A DNA stretch of 64,000 nt from Strobilurus pachycystidiatus (Eukaryota > Basidiomycota > Agaricomycetes > Agaricales > Physalacriaceae): the NCBI GenBank assembly GCA_019915135.1, contig JAHLMK010000011.1:1054001-1118000 (forward strand), written 5' to 3'. Positions 1 through 10,047 of the stretch are shown piece after piece. A program made the position numbers and the translations under genes. Each line of letters opens with the position of its first letter. Position 1 is the first letter of the stretch. Under the pieces are notes generated by a model. That model saw only the letters and a program-made list of their open reading frames with translations, did not search any database and had not been told where the DNA came from.

Positions 1-479
1 AAGCCACTAGTTACACGGCTCGTCAACGTCAACACCGGATACGATCCAGTACGCATTCTCCGTATGCGGTGTTTATGCTCTGACGAAATCATAAACCAGC
101 GACAATGCACATATATGTTCGAGGGCGCCTTCAAGTCGAAAACGCCTTTGCCCAATGTTCAACATGTGAACACCGCATACGCTGGCTTCAACGTGGAAGT
201 GGACCGTCTTTTCTTCGCTACTGGCCTGAGTACGTGAGATCTTTGCCGAGAGCCTAATTTGAGCTCATTGTTTTCGCAGGGGATCCCTGGAGGGAAGCCA
301 CAATGTCGGCAGAGGGACTTAACGTCGCAAGCACCAAGAGTCAGCCAATAGTGGAATCTGACGGCTTCCACTGTTCCGATCTATCTGCCGCAAGAGGAGC
401 TACGGATCCTACGATTGGGTCACTCCAAAAGGAAGCCTTGGCCAGCATGCACGCGTGGCTGGCGGAGTGGAGGAAATGA
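1..479 (+). CDS. Serine carboxypeptidase S28 family, C-terminal part
   Basis: The gene runs in from the left edge in frame 1 and ends at TGA 477-479, so only the last ~140 residues are visible. Exons are 1-229 and 280-479, with intron 230-279 (GTACGT...GCAG). The spliced protein reads LFFATGL-RDPWREATMS, the DPW motif that holds the charge-relay Asp in family S28 (Pro-X carboxypeptidase type). About 40 residues later comes GFHCSDL, matching the family's catalytic His and following Asp-Leu. The C-terminus (EALASMHAWLAEW) resembles the usual terminal helix. S28 enzymes are secreted or vacuolar and cleave after proline. The nucleophilic Ser and the signal peptide lie outside the window. Family assignment rests on these motifs. 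Confidence 0.72.
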
Positions 480-804
480 AGAGTGATTGCTGATCACGCG
501 TAGTGGCAAACAAAATATACGCAGTAAATACGTGATGCTCATGTAAAACTAAGATGGTTACATACAGTGATGTGGCACTAGACACACGTAAAGAATCATA
601 CGTCGTTTACTGATCGACTCTGAAGGTGGGTGAGTCCGTGGACCAGGTCAAATCCCCGGGTACATAGGTACTCAAGCTTGGTTTTGACTCGCGTATGACT
701 TGTTACAGGAAGTCCCAAAAGACGGGAGGTACAGTACAAGGAGGATATATTTCGAGCATGTCCGATACGTATAATTAACTAATAATTTAGAGAGAAGAGA
801 GACT
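480..804. other. Intergenic, convergent 3' ends
   Basis: About 325 bases lie between the S28 gene and the stop codon of the first oxidase copy. I see no ORF with family resemblance. The region presumably holds both 3' untranslated regions. Confidence 0.6.
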
Positions 805-2243
805 TTAATGTTGCCTCTGAACAGACATCTTCGATGGTGCAGCACCTGTCTTGAGCTCTTGGACGAGTTCCAAGACATCATTGGCACAACCGAATGAGAG
901 AGAAAATCCAGCACCGCCTTGGCCGTAAGAGTGCACGATGCGACTCATGGATCCGTCGGCCTTTGCGCGCAACTCCCGTTCAACCCGAACATTGGAGCCT
1001 CGGAAGGGACGGAGACCCTGAACCAGAGGCGCGTCGGGATCGTATTCCGCATTCTCCAGCCCAGGAACAAACTTGTTGCAGCGCTGGCGCATGCGAACAA
1101 TCTCGGGACTCTCCAAGGTGAGGTCGAGTTCGTACTTGTGCGGCTGCGCAAGTCCACCAAGGATGAGCGTGTTATCGTTTCGGGGAACAATGAAGACGAT
1201 GTCCTCGTCCTCGCCGCGAGTGTCATCGTGAGTAACAGCGAGGGCTTCGGTGACTTTTGGAAACCTCGTGCCATCGTTGACAACTCGAATGAGGGCGCCG
1301 CGAAGAGGATAGACAGAGGTATCGCCAGCGAGCTCGAGGCCAGCAAGGCCAGTAGCATTGACGATCGCATCAGCGCCGTACTCAGCAAGAAGCTCTTCCT
1401 CCTGATCAAGAAGATCTCCGCTAATCTTGCGAGTCTCCATGACTGCACCCTTGCAGATCAGGACGAAACGGAGCCAATTCATGTACGCGTCGGTGTCGAT
1501 AACCGGAGCCAAGTGCTGATAGGCGTCGACGACATTGGCTTTCTGGTTGACTTTGTGTTCGCAGACGATGTTGGCGTCGCGTCTGACACCCTTGATCTGA
1601 AATTCAAGTAAGTCTCAACTCTATCGCAGTGGGTTCGGTGGTTGGCTTACATTGCCTTGAGAAACAATCTCCTCATACTTGTCGAGCTGACCACGATCGG
1701 GCATGTTCTCAAGAACTTGGTCGAAGAAGAAGTTGGCCATGCGCATACGGACACCGTGGTCGAGGCACTCGTCGGCGGGCATCATCTCCTGGAGCTTGTC
1801 GAAGACTCGGTAGGAAGTCATGCACCACCTCTTCGAGTTGTGAAGGGAGATGACATCGGTGTGCTTTCCACAGACTGCAGGAGGCCACTCCCATCTAATG
1901 AATAGAATCTTTAATGACCGGTGGCAGACCTGGGTCGATAAGATTACTCACAAGGCACCGGCAATCTGAGAAGTGATGCGGTTCTTGGGGTCGGCCCAGC
2001 GTTCAGCGACGATGGTGACATCGTAGCCGGCATCCAGGAGCGCCCAAGCCGACTGAAGCAGTGTTAGAGGTGAAGGAAACTTATGAAGCTGGACGAGCTC
2101 ACAGTGAAACCGGTAACACCGCCGCCAATGACCAACACGCGTTTCTTGGGTGCATCGAGGGTGACTTGCGGCGCCTCTTGGTGGAGGGCAAGCTCGTCAC
2201 CGACGCGGGTCAAGAAGAAGTTGGGTGCAGAGGAAAAAGACAT
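805..2243 (-). CDS. FAD-dependent D-amino-acid oxidase, copy A
   Basis: Exons, reading leftwards: 2243-2103, 2052-1952, 1894-1651, 1596-805 (about 425 aa). The N-terminus carries the Rossmann FAD motif VLVIGGGVTG. The middle has VNATGL, and the C-terminal part has GLRPFRGSNVR and HSYGQGGAGFSLSFGCA, the signature blocks of the D-amino-acid/D-aspartate oxidase (DAO) family. These enzymes oxidatively deaminate D-amino acids, giving the 2-oxo acid, ammonia and H2O2, usually in peroxisomes. No SKL-type signal is visible; the tail ends RQH. An in-frame ATG at 2321 would add 26 residues, but it overlaps a TATATAA motif, so I prefer 2243. This is the mirror image of copy B, identical over 1.4 kb and different only near the C-terminus. 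Whether the substrate is D-Asp or neutral D-amino acids cannot be decided here. Confidence 0.85.
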
Positions 2244-2361
2244 CGTAGACGGTATTAGATCTGGAGAGGTAGCTGTAGGTCTGCTGGGAGCTGATGCTTC
2301 ATCCTGTCGAAACTTGGTCATTATATACTAGTTAAAACATCATCCTGAGCAGGACTTGGAG
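953..2361 (-). repeat. Inverted repeat arm A (1409 bp)
   Basis: Base for base the reverse complement of 4362-5770; paired positions sum to 6723. I compared exons and introns and found no mismatch. Outside these limits the arms diverge quickly: two mismatches adjoin the outer 5' edge, and about 8 substitutions fall in the next ~130 bases at the 3' end. Confidence 0.9.
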
Positions 2362-4361
2362 AGAGGACTGGTCGTCCGCGGTACCCTGAGGACTTGAGGA
2401 ACAGCAGGATACCTCTTTGAAAGCTTCCGCGCGGACACAATCTTTACCCCAGGTGGTAGAACGTGTCAATGACCACCTCGGATCGGAATGCGAGGCCTGC
2501 CCGTGGTTATGAGAATAAGTACCTAGTGTGCGTCCGAATTGGGGGGCGCGTCGGCCGTGAAACGTGGGCCAAATACAGGAAACAGAGCGGATGCTAACTC
2601 TCCTTCAAGTTCTCAGCCGTCTGCTACTAGTCGCGGTCCGCATTCAGCGTGCTTTTTAAGTGATATTGACTCCGTGGAATCCAATCAAACCCTGAAGGTG
2701 AATTGAAGGTCTACCGAGGACCAGGTTCAGGATCTCCTGTGATGAGAAGTCTGTCTTATCAAATGCCTTCATTGGTTATCTATCTTGATTCAAGATAGAT
2801 AATTGAACCATGTCCTACTAGATATATGCCTGCTTACCTTGACAACACAACGACGCTTGACCAACTCAGGCTGGTTCTTCGAATCGCTGACTCGGAAAAC
2901 CCATAATCGGAGACGAAAGACCTGAAAATAATCCCAAACGTTCGGTGAATGGTCAAAGGCGGTCAATTGGTTTTCACAGATTCCAGTTTTCTTCGGAAGC
3001 AGGCAAGTCCACGGCGACGACAATTATATCGGGTTACATCCGGACATCGCGCGATGCTGATGGGAGGAGGCCAACATTGAAACGGAGATAGCGACCCCTG
3101 AACCCGCTTGCTACTAACTTACCTTCTACTTCCATGGTCTCGGAGTCAATGCGGCCATGTATTTCCTGCCTCGGGACAGCTCGGACTCTCTTTTACTTGA
3201 CACCTACATTTGCTGGCATACTTCGTCCTCGTTGAGTCTCAGGAAACTCAGGCTAGCAATGCGTATAAAAGGGTGAAGGCTCAGGCTGCAATCAAAGAAA
3301 GTCTACCAAGCTCTCATTACCGTCTTTCCCGCAGGCTATCAATGTGGCAGTGCTACTCACTCTCGTCGTGTAATACGATTTACGGTCCTGGGACAGGCAT
3401 GCCGTATTGAATTCGAAGAGCCTGCAGCTTACTCAACGCTATCCCGGTATAACACGTTAAAAATGTTGGGCGCTCCTGGGAACTGAGGATTTGGTCTCAA
3501 CGATAGTATTCAGCTCTCGGACCCGTCTGCTGGCTCTGGTATGCCGCCTCTTCCTCTACCTCTTTTTCACAAAGTGAGGGTGTACTAGGCTATCAACTTT
3601 CGCGTGTTTCATCTTTTTAGACAAGATATGTGGGTCTGCGAGTTTCCGCCCAATTGCAGAAGTCGCCTTCTGACAAAGTGAGATTAGGTTTTGGCAAGTC
3701 GTGATATTTCCCTGCCTTGTTTCTGGGTGTCACTGGCCCACAGCAATGGATGACTCTGCGCACGCCGAATATCTAGTGATTCGAGTCTGCCAGTCACGTC
3801 GCGGTGCGAGCTACCAGTGGGCGGTTCATCTAGGCACGCCAATTTCTACGATTTGTCGTTGTCGAAGGGCCGCGTGAAGTGGGTAGACTTATCCTTGTCA
3901 CGACCAACAACCGATGACTCCTTTCGAAATACTCATATCGGTTTTTATTTAGGTCTTAGCATAAGAGAGGTTTCGGACTTACGATTACTTACTCTCGGTC
4001 CTCGGTATCTGCGAAGCCCGCGTCCACGTTGTCCAAGATCTAAACACCGACTTCAATGGACTTCAACTCGTAAAGGACTAAGGTTGCACAGAAAAGACAA
4101 TTTTCCGCAGATAGAAAGCAAACATTAATTGCTACTGCCAGCGACAAAGCTGAGGATTATCCGTAACATGCAGATGTGCTGTACCTTCCGGACCAAGCGC
4201 TTGATGCTCGCAGCGGACCAGATTTTATAAGGCCGAGGAAACGTGACAGTCTCCAATCACTCGGGGCTTGGGATTTTCGCCGCGCTGATGGGCGTCTGGA
4301 CATCTCGAGCACTGTGCAATGTCTTCGAAGTTTTCAAAGTACCGCGGACGACCAGTCCTTG
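2362..4361. other. Gene-free spacer between inverted oxidase genes
   Basis: About 2 kb separates the two divergent oxidase promoters. No ORF here resembles a known family; the longest is about 100 codons. I found no terminal repeats or transposase remnants. It contains one perfect 27-bp palindrome (2776-2802). The outermost bases next to each arm keep weak residual similarity, as if the repeat once reached further in and has decayed. Confidence 0.6.
2776..2802. repeat. Perfect 27-bp palindrome
   Basis: A 13-bp left half (TTATCTATCTTGA) and its exact reverse complement flank a single central T. It could extrude as a cruciform or bind a dimeric regulator. It lies in the spacer between the divergent oxidase genes. 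Confidence 0.85.
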
Positions 4362-5770
4362 CTCCAAGTCCTGCTCAGGATGATGTTTTAACTAGTATAT
4401 AATGACCAAGTTTCGACAGGATGAAGCATCAGCTCCCAGCAGACCTACAGCTACCTCTCCAGATCTAATACCGTCTACGATGTCTTTTTCCTCTGCACCC
4501 AACTTCTTCTTGACCCGCGTCGGTGACGAGCTTGCCCTCCACCAAGAGGCGCCGCAAGTCACCCTCGATGCACCCAAGAAACGCGTGTTGGTCATTGGCG
4601 GCGGTGTTACCGGTTTCACTGTGAGCTCGTCCAGCTTCATAAGTTTCCTTCACCTCTAACACTGCTTCAGTCGGCTTGGGCGCTCCTGGATGCCGGCTAC
4701 GATGTCACCATCGTCGCTGAACGCTGGGCCGACCCCAAGAACCGCATCACTTCTCAGATTGCCGGTGCCTTGTGAGTAATCTTATCGACCCAGGTCTGCC
4801 ACCGGTCATTAAAGATTCTATTCATTAGATGGGAGTGGCCTCCTGCAGTCTGTGGAAAGCACACCGATGTCATCTCCCTTCACAACTCGAAGAGGTGGTG
4901 CATGACTTCCTACCGAGTCTTCGACAAGCTCCAGGAGATGATGCCCGCCGACGAGTGCCTCGACCACGGTGTCCGTATGCGCATGGCCAACTTCTTCTTC
5001 GACCAAGTTCTTGAGAACATGCCCGATCGTGGTCAGCTCGACAAGTATGAGGAGATTGTTTCTCAAGGCAATGTAAGCCAACCACCGAACCCACTGCGAT
5101 AGAGTTGAGACTTACTTGAATTTCAGATCAAGGGTGTCAGACGCGACGCCAACATCGTCTGCGAACACAAAGTCAACCAGAAAGCCAATGTCGTCGACGC
5201 CTATCAGCACTTGGCTCCGGTTATCGACACCGACGCGTACATGAATTGGCTCCGTTTCGTCCTGATCTGCAAGGGTGCAGTCATGGAGACTCGCAAGATT
5301 AGCGGAGATCTTCTTGATCAGGAGGAAGAGCTTCTTGCTGAGTACGGCGCTGATGCGATCGTCAATGCTACTGGCCTTGCTGGCCTCGAGCTCGCTGGCG
5401 ATACCTCTGTCTATCCTCTTCGCGGCGCCCTCATTCGAGTTGTCAACGATGGCACGAGGTTTCCAAAAGTCACCGAAGCCCTCGCTGTTACTCACGATGA
5501 CACTCGCGGCGAGGACGAGGACATCGTCTTCATTGTTCCCCGAAACGATAACACGCTCATCCTTGGTGGACTTGCGCAGCCGCACAAGTACGAACTCGAC
5601 CTCACCTTGGAGAGTCCCGAGATTGTTCGCATGCGCCAGCGCTGCAACAAGTTTGTTCCTGGGCTGGAGAATGCGGAATACGATCCCGACGCGCCTCTGG
5701 TTCAGGGTCTCCGTCCCTTCCGAGGCTCCAATGTTCGGGTTGAACGGGAGTTGCGCGCAAAGGCCGACGG
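4362..5770 (+). repeat. Inverted repeat arm B (1409 bp)
   Basis: Partner of 953-2361. It runs from just upstream of the oxidase TATA motif to about 150 bp before the stop codon. The first mismatch at the 3' side is at 5771 (G here, A in the other copy read in the same sense). Confidence 0.9.
4396..4402 (+). promoter_or_regulatory. TATA box of oxidase copy B
   Basis: TATATAA lies 78 bp upstream of the preferred start at 4480 and overlaps the ATG at 4402. The mirror-image box for copy A is at 2321-2327. Confidence 0.5.
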
Positions 5771-5918
5771 GTCCACGAGTCGCATCGTGCACTCTTACGG
5801 CCAAGGTGGTGCTGGATTTTCCCTCTCATTCGGTTGTGCCAATGACGTCTTGGAACTCGTCCAAGAGCTCGAGACAGGCGCTGCACCATCGAAGATGTCT
5901 CTTCGAAGGCACCATTAG
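4480..5918 (+). CDS. FAD-dependent D-amino-acid oxidase, copy B
   Basis: Exons 4480-4620, 4671-4771, 4829-5072 and 5127-5918; all three introns have the same position and sequence as in copy A. FAD motif (GGGVTG), VNATGL, the GLRPFRG Arg block and the HSYGQGGAGFS block are as in the other copy. The protein differs from copy A only after the DGS tripeptide near the C-terminus: T for M, E for K, and a tail ending LRRHH instead of VQRQH. Both copies look intact and each has its own TATA-like box, so both could be expressed. An alternative start at 4402 adds 26 low-complexity residues. The predicted role is D-amino-acid catabolism with H2O2 release. Confidence 0.86.
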
Positions 5919-6214
5919 AGTCTCCCTTCTCTCTACATTATTAGTTTAAATTATGCACCGCTTCCAAAATCAAGCACGTCTTCTTTCTGTTGTCTCTGGA
6001 AATGATCTTTCCAAGTTAAAGGGTAGTTTGTTGCCCTCGAAACAAGTCATTGCATCTTGTGGTACGTGGAGGGGTAGCCTGACCAGAGGTGTTCACAAAG
6101 TTGTATGCGGAGGACCCTTACCAACCATAAATGCCGGATTGCAGCTTGCGGTCGCGGTGTAAGCTTTGAAATATATATTAGTAAGTAAGGCACTATATGA
6201 CTCGGCCAACTAGA

Positions 6215-8097
6215 TCAAGGACCAGAGGTCTCAGCCCACTCCTTGCTCCCCATCTGCACCAGACGAGAGCAAGCCCTAGCGAATGCGAAGATCTCTTCTT
6301 CTCCGGTGAATATCGCACTCGAGCCAATGTCTTCGGAGAGTCCCTGCAATGGTCGTGACTGATCAAGTAATGATAACCACGCAAAAATGGAACATACCAG
6401 TTCATCCATGGCACTTCTCAAATGCTCAGACGGAGAACCAGAGTTCTCGCCGCTTTCGTCTGAGAAGACTTTGTGTATCGGCACCTCGGATGTGACAAAA
6501 AGTTTCGTCTAAGATTAAACTTTAGAACTGCTAAGTAGACATGACAGAAATACGCACCTTGCTCTCGTAGCATGCATCTATAAAGGTTATGAACCTACGA
6601 GCCTACAACGGCAAATAAGAGGAGACGGCTTTGACAGTGATGGACGAAACATACTTTGTCCTTACTATCCAATCCCATCTTGGGGACGTCGACCAGGAAT
6701 ACAGTTGCGAATGTCCTTGTCACTTCTAGGTAATCGGCAGCGCTCAGTGGCTGCCCACAAAGATCGTCAAACCGGAATCTAGCAACCCGGCTGGTACTTT
6801 CTGGGACCTTGAGGGTCCGACCCCAGATCTTCAGCGGTCTATTGCGCACCACCTCTTCGTCAGAGGTGAACGAGTTGAATATTTTATTAATTTCCAGCGC
6901 ATTGGAGGGTGTGAGTGGGTCGAAGTAAACCTTGGACAATGCCCGGGGTATACGTCTATAGTCTGTGCCAGAATCAAGGTCTGTCACCTCAAAACGCGTC
7001 TTTAATAACTCGATAGCAGGGAGAAAGCTTGAGCGCTGTATTCCATTCTTGTATAGGTCGTCGGGGTGTCGGTTGGAAGTGATGACACAGACGACGCCAT
7101 AATTCATTAGGTTTTCGAGCAGGCGTCGCAGGATCATGGCATCAGCAATGTCTGTCACCTAACATAGTGATGGCACAATCTAGGTCAATTTGATTACGCT
7201 TTTGGGATACTTGGACCGACCTGGAACTCGTCGAAGCAGAGTATGTATGCATCGCTGGCCAGGTCACGGGCGACAGGAATTATAGCGTCGCCGCCTTCGT
7301 GACCCATGGCGGCCTTGGCTGCATGCAAGCGCTTGTGCACATCAATCATGAAGGCATGAAAGTGGACACGTCGTTTTCGCTTTATCTTGGGCGGTAGGGT
7401 GTTGTAGAATAGATCCATCAGCATCGTCTTGCCGGTTCCGACGTCACCATAGAGGTATAGACCAAGTGGAACATCCTCTGGAGGCGCAGAAGGCACATTG
7501 TCATTTCGCGAAAACCAACGGGATATCTGGCAAAGTCGTGAGGAAAATTGCCTGCCTGCGCAAGTGGGGCTGCGCGCACCAGTGATGTCGACGCAGAAGG
7601 GTCGGGCACTTGAGGCGGGGTATAAGATAGTAGTTTATCGTGAAGAGCCTGTAGTTTCTGTATTATACGCGTCTGATGGTCGTCGCCACGCAGGGTGCCA
7701 GACCCAATCAGACGATGGTATTGGCCCAATGGCGGGTAGAAATCTAGCAGGGCCAGTTTGCGTTGATGACAGCAGAGCAGTAAAGGCTGCGTTTACCTGG
7801 CTCGGACTGCGGGGCGACCGACGTCGACGACTGAGCCATTGCCCGTGCGCCAGAGGAAAGCACTTCCTGCTCTGCGACGCTCGCAGAGGCAGAGCCACCG
7901 GCGAGCGTCGTGCTAGAAGCCTTGCCTCGGCCGTGAATAGAATGTGATCGTGACGTCGAGGCCAGTGTCGACAGATGGCGGGAGGCGGCCCGCCGTTGCT
8001 GGCTCGGCGCAGCGACGAGGAGCGCCCTTGCTGCTCTTGCTGACATAGAAGGAGGTAGTGATGGTTGATGGAAAAGGAGGGAGCGTCGACGGATCAT
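6215..8097 (-). CDS. AFG1: AFG1/LACE1-type mitochondrial AAA-like ATPase
   Basis: Exons 8097-7797, 7743-7580, 7526-7221, 7158-6655, 6602-6558, 6508-6398 and 6358-6215. The N-terminus is rich in Arg, Ser and Ala and lacks acidic residues, as in mitochondrial presequences. Walker A is GDVGTGKT, followed by ILCFDEFQV (Walker B) and VITSNRHPDDLY (sensor region). The C-terminus ARRFITFIDACYE and FAFARACSRLVQMGS is typical of AFG1. Family members sit in the mitochondrial matrix or inner membrane and help degrade or extract respiratory-chain subunits. The last predicted intron (6359-6397) is only 39 nt, stop-free and in frame, so it may be retained. A second Met at 8046 is an equally good start. Confidence 0.9.
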
Positions 8098-8135
8098 CGC
8101 GCACGTGAATTCTCCCGGTTATCCACCAACGGCGA
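8046..8135. promoter_or_regulatory. Compact divergent promoter AFG1/UreF
   Basis: The two divergent starts lie 7 bp apart (8097/8105) or, with the inner Met codons, 88 bp apart (8046/8135). In either case the core promoters and 5' leaders must overlap. Confidence 0.5.
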
Positions 8136-9000
8136 TGCAGAACGACGACGAGACGTATATCCTGCTCCTGCTTGCCGACAGCAATCTGCCGACTGGCTCG
8201 TTTGTCGCATCGTCGGGATTGGAGTCGTACATGAAGCACGGTTTTGGCGGCGGCGGCGGCGGCGATGTCACCGCCTTCATCCGCGACAGCATGGCATCGT
8301 ATGGCCGCAGTGCCCTGCCTTTCGTATCCGACGCCCATCGACTGATGGCTCGCTATCGGAGCGGGGATGGCGCCGACTCAAAGGCGTTCATAGCGGATCT
8401 CGTCGCCCTCGAAGCGCTCTATGACTCAATGACGCTCAATCACGTCGCCCGCCGAGCGTCCAAAGCACAGGGCGTCGCTCTGCTCACACTGTATACCAAG
8501 GCCTTTTCCCCGCCGGCCTCGCATCCTGCATCGTCCTCGGAGATCCAGCGCAGAACGGCCAAGTTCTTCTCAGACTTCAAGACAATGGTCAGACGAGAGG
8601 AGACTTGTGGACATCTACCGACGTGCTGGGGAGTGTTGACTGCCGCTTTGGATCTAACTTTAGGTATTCTCACCTGTCTCTTGTTTGCCGCCGTCCGATA
8701 ACACGAGTTCAAGAACGAGCTTGCTGCCTTCATCTGTTTCTTCACGCGAGAGGCCTTCTCTCGGCATCTGTACGCCTGAACGATATCGGCCCCTACAGTT
8801 CACAACAAGTACTGCTTCATCTCGTCCGTCCCCTGGTCGCAGCTGAGACAGAACGCTGCCGGGAGCTCAGTACTGGATCGGTTGATATTGAAGATAAGAC
8901 ATACAATGAATTCACTCACGGCCCAGCCAATACCTGGCCACTCGGCGAGATATTGGCTGCCCGCCATGACCTTCAGCACTCAAGAATTTTCAACAGCTAA
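8135..9000 (+). CDS. Urease accessory protein UreF
   Basis: Exons 8135-8663 and 8714-9000, 271 aa. The N-terminus reads LLLLADSNLPTGSFVASSGLE, the UreF opening block. Downstream, after the splice junction, come HARGLLSASVRLNDIGPYSS and the terminal LAARHDLQHSRIFNS. UreF works with UreD and UreG to deliver nickel to apo-urease in the cytosol. A (GGC)n run near 8248 encodes a Gly stretch. No other urease gene lies in the window, which is normal for fungi where they are dispersed. An in-frame ATG at 8105 would add ten residues; I chose 8135 because homology begins immediately after it. Confidence 0.9.
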
Positions 9001-10047
9001 TGTCAACGTATTTAATTCTCTATCATGCAAGCTGAATTGTCTGAATGTGCTACAGCTTCTCAACTCTGTGCTCTACAGAGAGAATCACACTACATCGTGA
9101 GTTTTCTTCCACGACTGTGTAGTCGCAGACATACATGTTTACACCATCTTCGATCTAGGTCATATGAGATACCTCAGTCCCCAGTCATTCCCGATCTGGA
9201 GATGGTAAATGCGACCAGGTTCGCGACCGCCACCACCCCAGCCACCTCCGAGATATCTCCTTGTCTCAGGCCTCAACAGATCCTGGTCGCACCGGTGGCA
9301 ATGCTGCATACATGTCAGGTACTACATACGCCAAGGCGCGTGCGGCGTTACTGTCGTTGAAACACGAAGATACTACTGCGCGATCCTTCCTACAATCTGA
9401 ATTAATCGACATGTTGCTCGTCTATGCTTTCCTTTCCTTCCTCGCTTTCAAGTTTATCGCAGCAACCCTCGTGGAACTGTGCCTATTTTCTTTGTACATT
9501 TGAAGCCGTAGGTCTCGTCAAGGCCTAGCTCTGGGGAGCCGGCGAAATTGCGGAGAGTGTAGCAGAGTTTTTTTCTCGATAGTATCAAATGACTCTCCAG
9601 TTTCCCATCGCGCTGTACTCAGCATATGGGGTTGCATTTGGAGAAACTCCGAGATCCTGCCGTCCCCTGCTTATTCGCGGCCCTTCCAGTCTGTGTGGAC
9701 ATTCGTACGCCGTACTACGGTGTACCCACTACATCCTTCGTTTCGCAGCTCAGGGACCGCCTCTGCGACGTGTAGCTCGCGGATGATTGGCATCATACCG
9801 GCTTGTTTCCGGGCCATGGATACTCATATCTTGTGGCGTACTGGTCGTCGGGATTCTGTATAGGCTTCCTTCTAGTCCATTCATCGGACTCAATAGCAAG
9901 TTGCCGTAATTTGCATGTCAGCGGGTCAGTAAAATGCACATCAGCTGCCCCCATGTTCGATCAATCTCAATATACAGTTCGTCTATAAAAACACACACAC
10001 ACTCCGACTCTTACAAGGATCGAGTCAAACTCTCTCCTCCCTCTGTC
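9001..10047. other. Intergenic, 1 kb
   Basis: Downstream of UreF and upstream of the sugar transporter. Several stop-free stretches of 60-110 codons occur, but none shows family resemblance or a credible intron pattern. The transporter promoter lies at the right end. Confidence 0.5.
9984..9990 (+). promoter_or_regulatory. TATA box of sugar transporter
   Basis: TATAAAA lies 58-64 bp upstream of the transporter ATG and runs into a short CA repeat. Confidence 0.6.

Noticed and set aside
919..1611. 230-codon plus-strand ORF opposite oxidase copy A (and its mirror at 5112-5804)
   Set aside because: It is the antisense shadow of exon 4; it has no family motif, and the opposite strand encodes the oxidase signatures.
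2362..4361. Transposon in the oxidase spacer
   Set aside because: No terminal repeats, target-site duplication or transposase-like ORF could be seen.
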